A stretch of 64,000 nucleotides of DNA, from positions 434,001 to 498,000 of the forward strand of contig NZ_CP127167.1 of assembly GCF_036288925.1 (NCBI RefSeq), given 5' to 3'. The notes beneath the pieces are model-generated. The model saw only the letters and a program-made list of their open reading frames with translations, ran no database searches and had not been told where the DNA came from. Shown here in pieces: positions 38,441-46,932 of the stretch (its first letter is position 1; each line of letters opens with the position of its first letter). Both the position numbers and the translations under genes were made by a program. Origin of the DNA: Haemophilus parainfluenzae. Its GTDB lineage: Bacteria > Pseudomonadota > Gammaproteobacteria > Enterobacterales > Pasteurellaceae.

Positions 38441-39826
38441 CTAGCGTTGTGACACCAAGTTCACTAAGTATTTACGGGTCATTACCGATTTATTGCCAAT
38501 CAATTCCGCTGGCAATTTTGGCGTGTATTCATACATCAACGGCACGTGACCTTTACTAAATTCATCCACCAAGTCGTAATCATGGTCAAGACTGACGCTA
38601 TAACCCACGATAGACGGCAATGCACGCAAATAGGTGTCCACGGTTTCAGTTAGACTGTCAATCAATGCGTCATCAATCGGACGGTCGATAAATTGCAACT
38701 CGGTGCGGCGAATGCTTTCGTCAATTAAGTCGCCTGTGCGCAACGCCGTTTCAAAATTGATGATATGGGTTACTGTTGGATAGTTTGATGAGCGGTTACC
38801 CCATAAGCGGAAGCCTGTGCCAAAACTATTGAAAATTGTGGTAATACCTACTGCGTTAAGCAGGTTGGTTTCTGATTGTTCATCGTCCACACGAGCAGTC
38901 AATGGCACTTCCATTCCAATCACGCCTTGCAACTGACGGTTTGAAGTAGAGAACCAGTAGCCGTTGTCGGTATCGGTTTTCATCCGCAAGCCTGCTGCGT
39001 GCACCGCTAAACTTTCTAATGTATTACTTGAGCCAAGCGCATAGGGATAGAAATGGCGAACACGTTCAGAACTTGCGGAGGCATTCAATACACCAATCGG
39101 GCCGCGAGCTTGAATCGCTTTAGAAAGCGATGTGCCTTTTGGTAATTGCACGTAAGCTACTGCTTTGAGCTGTTCTGCAAGAGTTGAAAGTGCGGCAGCA
39201 CAACTTGCGGTTTTATCAAATTCAGGGCAGATTAGAATTTTTGCATCCGCACCGTAAAGGTTGAAACCATCACGCACCAATTCCAAGCCTTTGCGTTTGC
39301 CCGTCGCTGAATCAATGCCGCCTTTGATGTCGGCTTCCGTCACTTTTTCAGGGTCGGCATAGGCATAAGTGGCTTTTAAGCCTTCGTGCATTGCTTTCAA
39401 GGTAATTTCCCCTGTTTGCAAATTCACGCTGTAATCGCTGCCTTCCGATAAGGTTTGGCTGTTTGATTGAAGCGTTAGGCTTAATAGACCCGCTTTTGCG
39501 GTTTTCGCCATTAAAGTGCTGCTATCTTGGGTAAGCACTTCATCGTTTATGTCGGTTTTGTGTTTTTTCGGATCTAACACATTGACCACATACACCTTAC
39601 CTGCAGCATAGCGAGCCAATACATCAAAGGCATCAGGCAGGGTAAAGCCTTGGTTTAAAATCACACCAAATTGAGCAAAATCTTTGGTGGTTTGGCACAC
39701 GGTCAATTCATTGACTGCGCCGATAGGTGCAGTCCCTACGATGCCAATAATTGCACCGTCCACCGTTTCCACCGCGACAGAACCGCCTGCCACGCGTGTT
39801 GTTTTCGTTCCGTGATGAAACGCCAT
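38441..39826 (-). CDS. Contractile tail sheath protein (FI/L-like)
   Basis: 461 residues, complete. MAFHHGTKTTRVAGGSVAVETVDGAIIGIVGTAP is the sheath N-terminus; FWFSTSNRQLQGVIGMEVPLTARVDDE and NSFGTGFRLWGNRSSNYPT are conserved core segments; GYSVSLDHDYDLVDEFSKGHVPLMYEYTPKLPAE precedes the C-terminus. Forms the contractile outer tube. Confidence 0.92.
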   Translation of the reverse strand: MAFHHGTKTTRVAGGSVAVETVDGAIIGIVGTAPIGAVNELTVCQTTKDFAQFGVILNQGFTLPDAFDVLARYAAGKVYVVNVLDPKKHKTDINDEVLTQDSSTLMAKTAKAGLLSLTLQSNSQTLSEGSDYSVNLQTGEITLKAMHEGLKATYAYADPEKVTEADIKGGIDSATGKRKGLELVRDGFNLYGADAKILICPEFDKTASCAAALSTLAEQLKAVAYVQLPKGTSLSKAIQARGPIGVLNASASSERVRHFYPYALGSSNTLESLAVHAAGLRMKTDTDNGYWFSTSNRQLQGVIGMEVPLTARVDDEQSETNLLNAVGITTIFNSFGTGFRLWGNRSSNYPTVTHIINFETALRTGDLIDESIRRTELQFIDRPIDDALIDSLTETVDTYLRALPSIVGYSVSLDHDYDLVDEFSKGHVPLMYEYTPKLPAELIGNKSVMTRKYLVNLVSQR

Positions 39827-39836
39827 AATGTTCTCC

Positions 39837-40304
39837 TTATGGTTCTTTGCGGCGGTAACATGCCGCGGTAAATTTTGGTAAATTTTGCGGCTGGTGTACT
39901 TCCACCTGCCACGTTTCCGTTTGAATAATCAGTTGATATTGCCAAAGCCCATCGTCTTCACCTGCAAATTCTTCACTCACTAAGCTACAAGCGGTGCAAT
40001 TTGTCGGGCGAAATCCCACAATCGCCAGCCTGAGTTGGTCGAGCATTTCCAACGCCCCTGTATCATCGTGTTGGCTGCGGGCAATCACTGTGAGGGCAAT
40101 CAGCACTTTGCGGCGCTGTTGGATAATGTCGGTGCTATCAAGACTTTCAAATTTGGAACCTGCATACTGCACCAGCACCGCACCATATTGGTCGGTGAGG
40201 TTGTAGCGGTCTAAGTCATCGGGAAACAACTCGATGGAAAAACGCGTGGTCTTCTGTTCGATGTGGTTTCGGATGCTTTCCAAAATAGGCAAAGTGGCAC
40301 TCAT
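39837..40304 (-). CDS. Mu gp37-like tail/head joining protein
   Basis: 155 residues from the ATG at 40304, preceded by AAGGGAGCATCT. MSATLPILESIRNHIEQKTTRFSIELFPDDLDRYNLTDQYGAVLVQYAGSK matches the Gp37 family located between gp36 and the sheath in Mu-like phages. Function not established. Confidence 0.7.
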   Translation of the reverse strand: MSATLPILESIRNHIEQKTTRFSIELFPDDLDRYNLTDQYGAVLVQYAGSKFESLDSTDIIQQRRKVLIALTVIARSQHDDTGALEMLDQLRLAIVGFRPTNCTACSLVSEEFAGEDDGLWQYQLIIQTETWQVEVHQPQNLPKFTAACYRRKEP

Positions 40305-40314
40305 AGATGCTCCC

Positions 40315-40749
40315 TTAATAGCCCGACAAATCCAATTTCTGCGGTGCACGGGCTTTAAATTTCAACGCAGACGGCAAACTGTCATCGCCTTCCGCGCCGA
40401 TTTCCGTTAAGCCCAAATGCAGTTTGCCACTGGCAATGTGCTCCAAATCTTTTAAGGCTTGGCTGTGGGTTTCTTTTACATTGTCGGGAAAGCCTTTACC
40501 TTCAGGACGGCGTGAATACAACCAATAGCGAGCCAGTTGTAGGCAAATGTTACGCACAAGCGTTGGCACATCATTTAACGGTAGCAAATAACGTGAACGT
40601 AAATAGCCGTCCACCGTTTCGGTAGCGTATTCGCACGCCTTGTTTAATACGGCATAATCGACTTCCGTTGCTCTTGTGTTGTCATTAGAGAGTTGCACAA
40701 GCACCACTTCGCTCACTACTTCCGTTAAATCTTGTGCCTGAATGTACAT
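40315..40749 (-). CDS. Mu gp36-like protein (DUF1320)
   Basis: 144 residues. MYIQAQDLTEVVSEVVLVQLSN and ACEYATETVDGYLRSRYLLPLNDVPTLVRNICLQLARYWLY are the DUF1320 hallmarks; Mu-like gp36 probably acts at the head-tail connector. Its ATG overlaps the gp35 stop by one base. Confidence 0.85.
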   Translation of the reverse strand: MYIQAQDLTEVVSEVVLVQLSNDNTRATEVDYAVLNKACEYATETVDGYLRSRYLLPLNDVPTLVRNICLQLARYWLYSRRPEGKGFPDNVKETHSQALKDLEHIASGKLHLGLTEIGAEGDDSLPSALKFKARAPQKLDLSGY

Positions 40750-41009
40750 TATTCTTTACCTTCGCCTTTGTTGTTTTTGTTTGCCTTTTCCGCTTCTTTG
40801 CGGGCTTTTTCTGCTTCCGCAAGACGAGCTTTTTCCGCCTCAGCTTCCGCCTGTTTGCGTTTTTCGTCTTCGGCTTCATCTAGCTTCACATAAAGCGAGA
40901 TTTGGGCGTATTCTTCATCGGTTAATTCAATTTTTGCACCTTGTTCATAACGATTGCCGTTATGCAGAATGGCCATGGTGCCGATAACAACGTAAAGTTT
41001 TTTGTTCAT
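40749..41009 (-). CDS. Mu gp35-like protein with charged tail
   Basis: 86 residues. The N-terminal MNKKLYVVIGTMAILHNGNRYEQGAKIELTDEEYAQI is typical of the HI1506/gp35 group; the last 40 residues are a Lys/Glu/Ala-rich helix. Preceded by the terminal-type motif and dyad at 41021-41085. Role unknown. Confidence 0.65.
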   Translation of the reverse strand: MNKKLYVVIGTMAILHNGNRYEQGAKIELTDEEYAQISLYVKLDEAEDEKRKQAEAEAEKARLAEAEKARKEAEKANKNNKGEGKE

Positions 41010-41020
41010 TGGTTTCTCCT

Positions 41021-41085
41021 AGTGAAACGGTGTTACAAATCTTCCCTAACCCCTCTTTACTAAAGAGGGGGGATTTTTTGGGGTT
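41021..41085. repeat. Terminal-type motif copy 2 followed by a C/G-run dyad
   Basis: AGTGAAACGGTGTTACA (motif as at 25527) is followed by CCCCTCTTTACTAAAGAGGGG (41048-41068), an interrupted palindrome, and ATTTTTTGGGG. The dyad is repeated at 44757-44786. It may end capsid transcription. Its combination with the end-type motif is unusual. Confidence 0.5.
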
Positions 41086-42010
41086 ATAGGCAACCTTTAA
41101 TCAAATAACCAGCCGATGCACCGAGTAAGTGCGGTTTGTGAATATCGGTGGTGCGAATGACTTCAAGCTTGCCACCGTTTTCTTTGTAGGTGTCCACAAA
41201 TAAGCCACCTTGACGACGGACGGTGTAGCCATAAGACGGCTCATACACTGTGCCTTTGCGTTCGGTTGAACGTGGCGCAACATAGGCAAGCACAATGGCA
41301 TCAGACCAGATGTCTTTAAGTTGATTGCTTTCTTCATACACCGCTTCGCCGATTTTTACGGTATCAATGCCAATCAACTTGCCGAATACTTCAGGCGTTA
41401 CAATCGCCACTTGTGAATACTTGAGTTTTTCAATGACAGCTGGGTGTTCTTTCAACGCCGCCCACACATCGCCTCCAATCACGCATACATTCGGCTTGCG
41501 ACCAATCGCACGCTTCACGGCACGAATGCCCGTGTCGAACATCGCAAAGATGTCTGCTTGTTTGCTGGTGATTTTTGATGTACCGCTTAACGTGACTTTG
41601 TTGCCACTGTCGTATTTGCTTTCATCAAGCGCGAGCGTTGCCACTTCTTTTTCACGACCGAGTGCAATCACATCTTGGGTAGTGTTTAAGGCGAATTGAC
41701 GGAGCGAGAAAATCGCTTCGTTTTCTTCGCGGTAGTCGATGGCGTATTCCACATCGTGCTCTTCCAACGCCACGTCGATTGCCGTGATGTCTGCAGGATC
41801 TAAACGATTTGACGTGCCGCGTAAGTTACGCACCGTACTTGGTAAGCGGAATGCAAGGCGACCGAATTTCGGAATTTTGCCCGCTTCTTTGTCGATTTCG
41901 ACGGTCGGCATTAACACTTCGCCGATGAGTTCTAAATTGTGATAGCCCTGTGCCAATTTGGTTAAAACAGGATCTTGCACACGGAGTGCTGCGAGATTGT
42001 GAGCAGTCAT
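41084..42010 (-). CDS. Major capsid protein
   Basis: 308 residues. LAALRVQDPVLTKLAQGYHNLELIGEVLMPTVEIDKEAGKIPKFGR, then ALGREKEVATLALDESKYDSGNKVTLSG and KPNVCVIGGDVWAALKEHPAVIEKLKYSQ, the HK97-fold type used by BcepMu-like and related transposable phages. It follows the protease/scaffold gene by 12 bp, as Mu gpT follows I. Confidence 0.88.
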   Translation of the reverse strand: MTAHNLAALRVQDPVLTKLAQGYHNLELIGEVLMPTVEIDKEAGKIPKFGRLAFRLPSTVRNLRGTSNRLDPADITAIDVALEEHDVEYAIDYREENEAIFSLRQFALNTTQDVIALGREKEVATLALDESKYDSGNKVTLSGTSKITSKQADIFAMFDTGIRAVKRAIGRKPNVCVIGGDVWAALKEHPAVIEKLKYSQVAIVTPEVFGKLIGIDTVKIGEAVYEESNQLKDIWSDAIVLAYVAPRSTERKGTVYEPSYGYTVRRQGGLFVDTYKENGGKLEVIRTTDIHKPHLLGASAGYLIKGCL

Positions 42011-42021
42011 AAATTTCCCTT

Positions 42022-42468
42022 CTATTGATAAATTGCGTTAAAGGCGGCGGTGTAGCTCACGCCGTGTTCTTTGGCATACGCCATAATTTTTTGGTCAGCT
42101 TCGATGCTGGCTGGGTTTGTGCCTTCGGCATATTCCACCGTGCCGTCTTGCGGAGCTGCCACTTTGTCTTTGGTGGCGACTTCACCGAAGTTCACCACTT
42201 GTGGCTGAGCATCCAAAAAGGCTTTGAGTTTGCTGTGTAGGTTTTCGCCTTCGCTAAATTCAACTACACCACCTTGCATTGTGGTGGAAGCATAGTTCAA
42301 TAAATCTACCGCTTGCTGTTTAGCAATCGGGGCAAGTTTGCCTGCTTTCACTAAACCTTCAGCAAAGTCGGCATTTTCGGCTTTGGCTTGGTTGAGCGCG
42401 GTTTCAGCTTTTTCGGCTTTCAATTTTTCGTTTTCTGCCTTGAGCTGTTCAATTTCTTCAGGTGTCAT
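42022..42468 (-). CDS. Internal scaffold (gpZ-like) from a nested start
   Basis: 148 residues in the same frame as the protease. An ATG at 42468 is preceded by GAAGGAGA at 9 bases, a better ribosome-binding site than chance inside a coding region. Coiled-coil start (IEQLKAENEKLKAEKAETALNQAKAEN) fits a scaffold. Confidence 0.7.
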   Translation of the reverse strand: MTPEEIEQLKAENEKLKAEKAETALNQAKAENADFAEGLVKAGKLAPIAKQQAVDLLNYASTTMQGGVVEFSEGENLHSKLKAFLDAQPQVVNFGEVATKDKVAAPQDGTVEYAEGTNPASIEADQKIMAYAKEHGVSYTAAFNAIYQ

Positions 42469-43134
42469 TTCAAGTTCTCCTTCGGTTGATTGAGCTGGGT
42501 CTGAAGTTGGGTTATTCGGTTCATTAAAATTCGGCACAGGAAAACCTGCTTCATCTTGTTGATACCGTTTCAAATCATTGCGGATAGATTCTTCTACCAC
42601 GCTATTGACTAAATAATCAGGCAATGCTTTGTCGGCTTCATCTTGTCCGTGTTTGCCAATCAGCCATTCACGCAAACGTCGCCACAAACCTGCTTCCGCC
42701 CAGTCGGAAAAATCCACTACGCCTTGTTCGTTTTCGGCAAATTCAGGGTTACGCAAGCCTTTTACGGCGGGTGGCATTGCCCCTAAGAAACCGACGTGGC
42801 GTAAGTACAAACTGCCCGGGCAAGGATTGTTTGGGCTATCGGCAAGATAGAACGAAGACGACACTTTCTTAAATCGTCCTTTTTCCACCATTTCGGCAAA
42901 TTCAGGATCCACTTGGTCGAACTCGGCTTTGAGTACATCACCGTCCAACTCAAGGCGTTTTACCCAGCCATAGGCAGGTGCATTGTGTTTTGGGTGTCCA
43001 ACTACCGCGGGGGATTCGTGAAAGTTTACGTCGTAGGCATTGACGGCTTGTTGCAAATCATCGATGGTAATTTCCACTTCTACGCCATTTGCATCTAGTC
43101 GTTTGCCGGCTTTGAAAATTTCAATAAAGGTCAT
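42022..43134 (-). CDS. Prohead protease with internal scaffold (Mu gpI-like)
   Basis: 370 residues from the ATG at 43134 (AAGGAGAACAAA). Protease half: MTFIEIFKAGKRLDANGVEVEITIDDLQQAVNAYDVNFHESPAVVGHPKHNAPAYGWVK and GAMPPAVKGLR. The second half is a helical scaffold beginning MTPEEIEQLKAENEKLKAEKAE, which has its own start (next entry). Mu I/Z have the same nested organisation. Confidence 0.87.
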   Translation of the reverse strand: MTFIEIFKAGKRLDANGVEVEITIDDLQQAVNAYDVNFHESPAVVGHPKHNAPAYGWVKRLELDGDVLKAEFDQVDPEFAEMVEKGRFKKVSSSFYLADSPNNPCPGSLYLRHVGFLGAMPPAVKGLRNPEFAENEQGVVDFSDWAEAGLWRRLREWLIGKHGQDEADKALPDYLVNSVVEESIRNDLKRYQQDEAGFPVPNFNEPNNPTSDPAQSTEGELEMTPEEIEQLKAENEKLKAEKAETALNQAKAENADFAEGLVKAGKLAPIAKQQAVDLLNYASTTMQGGVVEFSEGENLHSKLKAFLDAQPQVVNFGEVATKDKVAAPQDGTVEYAEGTNPASIEADQKIMAYAKEHGVSYTAAFNAIYQ

Positions 43135-43182
43135 TTTGTTCTCCTTGTTTGCACACATCATAGAAAAAATGACCGCTTGTAG

Positions 43183-43199
43183 CTTTTAAACTGGTTTAA
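43183..43199 (-). repeat. Motif CTTTTAAACTGRTTTAA, second copy
   Basis: CTTTTAAACTGGTTTAA at 43183-43199; the same word with A for G is at 31423-31439 (between W and V). Each lies upstream of a late gene on the minus strand, so possibly a promoter or regulator site. Confidence 0.35.
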
Positions 43200-43262
43200 G
43201 GATTGAAAAAGAGAATTTGAAATGGGAAGAAGGAGAAAAGGCGTGTTTTTGCGTGTTTACGG

Positions 43263-43338
43263 GTGTTTATAAACACGCCCAAGGGATTTCGAGCAATCAT
43301 TTATCGAATCCAATTTAAAACGCCACAGAGGGCGTTTT
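43263..43338 (-). terminator. Palindrome and hairpin between gpG and the protease gene
   Basis: Perfect palindrome GTGTTTATAAACAC at 43263-43276, then AAAACGCC / GGCGTTTT (43317-43338) as a hairpin. The latter follows the gpG stop on the minus strand and is a plausible terminator. The 235 bp between 43135 and 43369 hold no ORF. Confidence 0.55.
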
Positions 43339-43369
43339 ATGCGTTATTTTTGAGTTTTAGACAAAGTGA

Positions 43370-43506
43370 CTAACTTTGGTCGATTTGGCGTTGCAAAAGA
43401 GCGGTCGCTTTTCGCAAGAGTTTTTGCTCGTCTTGTTCGCTTACGCCTAACCACGGACGTTTAGGAATGGTGACTTTACCCCCACGCCCCGCCTTACCGC
43501 CGGTGG
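43370..43506 (-). pseudogene. 3' fragment of virion morphogenesis protein gpG
   Basis: Minus-strand codons ending at TAG 43372-43370: KAGRGGKVTIPKRPWLGVSEQDEQKLLRKATALLQRQIDQS. The IPxRPWLG(V/L)S segment is the C-terminal signature of phage virion morphogenesis (Mu gpG / P2 gpS-like) proteins. Only about 45 codons remain; upstream the frame enters the transposase gene on the other strand. It marks the end of the retained late module. Confidence 0.8.
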
Positions 43507-44747
43507 CGAAAGTCGAACCGCAACGAGTGTGGCGGTATGTGATTACCGACCACGCGAGTGGCGTGATTTATGTGGAATATGTGTATGGCGGCGAAACGGC
43601 AGAGAACATATCAGAAACCTTTATTAACGCCATTCAGAAGAAAGATAACCCTGCCGAGCCATTTTTCGGTGTGCCGAAAATTTTGATGTTCGACCGTGGT
43701 TCTGCCAATACGTCGCAAATATTCACGCACTTGCTGAACCAGTTAGACGTAAAAATTGAAGTGCCGAAAGCCCATAACGCCCGAGCCAAAGGGCAAGTGG
43801 AAAAAGGCAATGATATTGTGGAGCGCCAATTTGAAAGCGGTTTGCGGTTTATGAATGTGAGTGGCTTGGCAGAGTTAAACCAGCTTGCTCACCAGTGGAT
43901 GCGGTATTTCAACGGCAAAGCCATTCATAGCCGACACGGTATGACACGTTACGGTGCGTGGCGAAAAATCCACGCCAATGATTTGTTATATCCGCCCAGC
44001 CGTGAGATTTGCCAAGAGCTGATGATTACCGCACTCACCGAGCGATTGGTGACCGATAAATTGGAAATCAGCTTTGAAAATCGCCGATATGATGTGCGTG
44101 ATGTACCTGATGTGAAAATTGGCGAGAAAATCACGGTGGGCAAAAATCCGTACCGCCCTGAATGTGTGCAAGTGCAGTGCTTTGAGCAGATTTTTGCTGA
44201 TGATGGCGCGATGAGTTTAAAACCTTACTGGGTGGTGTTGGAGCCGATTGAAGTGAATGAACTAGGCTTCCGTGTGGATGCGGCAATCATCGGCGAAGAA
44301 TACAAATCCCACCGCAAAACGGCGTTTGAAGCAAATAAGGAACAGGCGGAGCAACTGGCTTATGGCGTAGAAACCGAAGACGAGTTGAAGCGAGCCAAGA
44401 AAGCCAACGCACCGTTATTCAACGGCGAAATCAACCCTTACAAACATATTGAAGAAAGCAAGCTGACGTGGTTCTTACCGAAAAAAGGACAAGAACACGA
44501 ACTGACCACCAACGCACGCCGTGTTGAGCAAAAACCGATGTCGGCGGTGGAATTTGCCAAAAACGGCAAAGCACGCTGGGGTGAGCTGTGGAACGGTGAG
44601 TGTTATCAATGGGTGAATGGCAGATACCCACAAGGCGTGCCGCAACTTGAAGCGGAACGGCTGTTGAGCTTAGGGTTTGAGGATTTTAAAGCGGAGTTTG
44701 TGGCACCAGAGCCTAAAACCTCGCATTTGAAATTGCTTGCCGCTTAA
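43500..44747 (+). pseudogene. Truncated Mu/BcepMu-type transposase A (5' part missing)
   Basis: About 415 codons from KVEPQRVWRYVITDHASG to a TAA at 44747. FGVPKILMFDRGSANTSQIF contains the second catalytic Asp and GQVEKGNDIVERQFESGLRF the catalytic Glu of the rve/DDE core; a C-terminal Mu-transposase barrel follows. The N-terminal DNA-binding domains and the first Asp, which in this family lies before the RVWRYV segment, are absent. The ATG at 43467 lies in foreign gpG sequence. So it cannot transpose by itself. Confidence 0.85.
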
Positions 44748-44756
44748 TCACCAAAA

Positions 44757-44786
44757 TCTCCCCTACCCCTTTTTACAAAAGAGGGG
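44757..44786. repeat. C/G-run dyad, second copy
   Basis: CCCCTACCCCTTTTTACAAA then AGAGGGGG, an imperfect version of the dyad at 41048-41068, between the transposase fragment and the MuB-like gene. Confidence 0.5.
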
Positions 44787-44807
44787 GACTGATTGAAGGA
44801 GCATTTT

Positions 44808-45980
44808 ATGCTGAAACTAAAACAGGTGCTGATTGATAAGGGCGTGAGCTTAAGGCAGTTGGCACAGATGATGAATGTGTCGCCTGCGACCATTTCCCAG
44901 TTGATAAACCATAATCAACGGGTGCGCGAGTGGGCGGCATTTGAGAAGAGTTTAATAGCGTCTTTGCAAAAGATTAGGATAAACCAACCGCTTGCAACGC
45001 TATTAGAAAAGGAAGCGACAGGGGAAAGTTTGGCGACCGAGCCTGCCGCTTCCGCCCTTAAAACCAAACGAGAAATTAAGGACGAGATTATGTTACTCGC
45101 AAAACAGGCTTTATTTCCAGCCACTAAGAAACATTTTTTATTACCGATTGACCCTTTTTCCGTCGATGTTCGCTCGGCTGATGAAGTTTTCGTCACCAGC
45201 GACATTCGTTATGTGCGGGAGTCGCTTTATCAAACCGCCAAGCACGGTGGTTTTATGGCGGTGGTGGGTGAAAGTGGTGCAGGTAAATCCACACTCAGAC
45301 GGGATTTGATTGACCGCATTCGTGCCGAAAACGCTCCGATTGCGGTGATTGAGCCTTACATTATCGCGATGGAAGACAACGACATCAAGGGCAAAACGCT
45401 CAAAGCAGCCCATATTGCCGAAGCGATTATTTCCACCCTTGCCCCACTGCAAAGCGTGAAGCGTTCGCCTGAAGCACGTTTTCGCCAGTTGCATCAAGTG
45501 TTGAAAGAAAGCTGTAAATCGGGCTATTCGAACGTGCTAATCATCGAAGAAGCGCACTCCTTGCCAATTCCTACGCTTAAACACTTGAAACGCTTTTTTG
45601 AGTTGGAAGATGGCTTTAAAAAGCTGATTTCGATTGTGTTGATTGGTCAGCCTGAATTGAAGCTGAAACTGTCAGAACGCAACACCGAAGTGCGCGAAGT
45701 GGTGCAACGCTGTGAAGTGGTCGAACTCGCCCCACTCGATGCCGAGTTGGAAAACTATGTGACGTTTCGCTTGGCGAAAGTGGGCAAAAAATTGAGCGAT
45801 ATTTTTGAAGAAGATGCGTTTTTAGCGGTGCGACAACGCTTAACGGCGGTGGGACGAAATAAAACCACCACCAGTTTGTTGTATCCGCTGGCGGTAAACA
45901 ATTTGCTGACCGCTGCGATGAACTTAGCGGAAAGTTTGGGCGTGCCGAAAGTGAATGGCGATGTGGTGATGCAGGTTTAG
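44808..45980 (+). CDS. MuB-like AAA ATPase, target-DNA activator
   Basis: 390 residues from ATG 44808 (GAAGGAG). An N-terminal HTH (KGVSLRQLAQMMNVSPATISQLINHNQ), then Walker A VVGESGAGKSTLRRDL and Walker B SNVLIIEEAHSLP, TRF-like GQPEL sensor. In Mu, B binds target DNA, gives target immunity and stimulates A. The gene appears intact although its partner is truncated. Confidence 0.88.
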   Translation: MLKLKQVLIDKGVSLRQLAQMMNVSPATISQLINHNQRVREWAAFEKSLIASLQKIRINQPLATLLEKEATGESLATEPAASALKTKREIKDEIMLLAKQALFPATKKHFLLPIDPFSVDVRSADEVFVTSDIRYVRESLYQTAKHGGFMAVVGESGAGKSTLRRDLIDRIRAENAPIAVIEPYIIAMEDNDIKGKTLKAAHIAEAIISTLAPLQSVKRSPEARFRQLHQVLKESCKSGYSNVLIIEEAHSLPIPTLKHLKRFFELEDGFKKLISIVLIGQPELKLKLSERNTEVREVVQRCEVVELAPLDAELENYVTFRLAKVGKKLSDIFEEDAFLAVRQRLTAVGRNKTTTSLLYPLAVNNLLTAAMNLAESLGVPKVNGDVVMQV

Positions 45981-45988
45981 GGGGCTGT

Positions 45989-46192
45989 ATGAAGAAAACG
46001 ACTTTGATTTTAACCGCACTTTTGTTGGTTGGGTGTGATGACGTAATGATACAAAAGCAAACGTGGGCTTATTCCGAACTTTGTATCAGCGGTGTGATTT
46101 ATCTCCGTTCCCCCAACGGCAACTTAACCCCAAAAATTAACGCGGATTTTTATCCTTATACTTGCCAAAAAGGAGTAACAAAGAATGGCTAA
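45989..46192 (+). CDS. Small phage lipoprotein
   Basis: 67 residues. MKKTTLILTALLLVGC is a lipobox signal, followed by DDVMIQKQTWAYSELCISGVIYLRSPNGNLTPKINADFYPYTCQ. Three mature Cys may form disulfides. 8 bp after MuB-like; possibly an early envelope protein. It contains an uptake signal (46014). Not recognised. Confidence 0.6.
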   Translation: MKKTTLILTALLLVGCDDVMIQKQTWAYSELCISGVIYLRSPNGNLTPKINADFYPYTCQKGVTKNG

Positions 46193-46409
46193 AATTGAAA
46201 TTATTAACCGAGATAATAAAGAAGAATTTCTCAAATGTTGTTTCGTATTTGCAACTAAAACAAGAAATAACCCTATGGTCATGGCAACGGCTCTTGAGCA
46301 AGGCATTCACCATTTTGAACTCAATAGAGCAAATGGAATGGTTGAAATCAAAGCAGCTTTAAATGCTAATGTTGAAGAAATTAAAATAAATTTTAGTAAG
46401 GAATTTTAA
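46185..46409 (+). CDS. Early phage hypothetical protein
   Basis: 74 residues, MAKIEIINRDNKEEFLKCCFVFATKTRNNPMVMATALEQGIHHFELNRANG. Compact alpha/beta composition, no signal or TM. It overlaps the lipoprotein gene by 8 bp. Not recognised. Confidence 0.55.
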   Translation: MAKIEIINRDNKEEFLKCCFVFATKTRNNPMVMATALEQGIHHFELNRANGMVEIKAALNANVEEIKINFSKEF

Positions 46410-46410
46410 G

Positions 46411-46932
46411 ATGGCTAAACGCGCAACAAGAGTAAAAAGTGAAGTGCAAGAAATCGCCTTGCAAACCCAAGATGAAGTGGCGTTGGCGATTAAACAGATC
46501 GGCGATTTAGAACGCGAGCAGGTGCGATTAACCACCCAGCAAGCGGATGAGAAAGCAGCGGTTGATGAAAAATACACGGCGCAATTGACCGCGCTGAAAG
46601 AACAATTGAAGCCTTTACAAAAGGCGGTGCAGGCGTTTTGTGAAAGTCGTCGTTTAGAGCTCACTAACGGCGGCAAACAGAAGACGGCTTACTTTACCAC
46701 TGGAGAAGTACAATGGCGTGCCAAACCGCCGAAGGTGGGGATTAGTTCAATGGCGAAAGTGATTGAGAATATCAAGAGCTTGGGGCTGTTTCAGTTCTTA
46801 CGCGTGAAAGAAGAAGTGAACAAAGAAGCCTTGCTGGCTGACCCGAATAATGCCAAGGCGATTGCAGGTGTGAGTATTCGGGAAAATGAAGAAGAATTTG
46901 TCATCAAACCGAATGATGAGGAGGTGCGCTAA
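46411..46932 (+). CDS. gam: Gam-like host-nuclease inhibitor (DNA-end binding)
   Basis: 173 residues. LATQ-type helical start (KSEVQEIALQTQDEVALAIKQIGDLEREQVRLTTQQADEKAAVDEKY) and NGGKQKTAYFTTGEVQWRAKPPKV..ISSMAKVIENIKSLGLFQFLRVKEEVNKEALL match Mu Gam, a Ku-like protein that coats double-strand ends. The stop overlaps the next ATG by one base. Confidence 0.88.
   Translation: MAKRATRVKSEVQEIALQTQDEVALAIKQIGDLEREQVRLTTQQADEKAAVDEKYTAQLTALKEQLKPLQKAVQAFCESRRLELTNGGKQKTAYFTTGEVQWRAKPPKVGISSMAKVIENIKSLGLFQFLRVKEEVNKEALLADPNNAKAIAGVSIRENEEEFVIKPNDEEVR

Noticed and set aside
43467..43499. ATG at 43467 as the authentic transposase start
   Set aside because: The first dozen codons are antisense to gpG coding sequence and the family has several hundred residues upstream, so the start is accidental.
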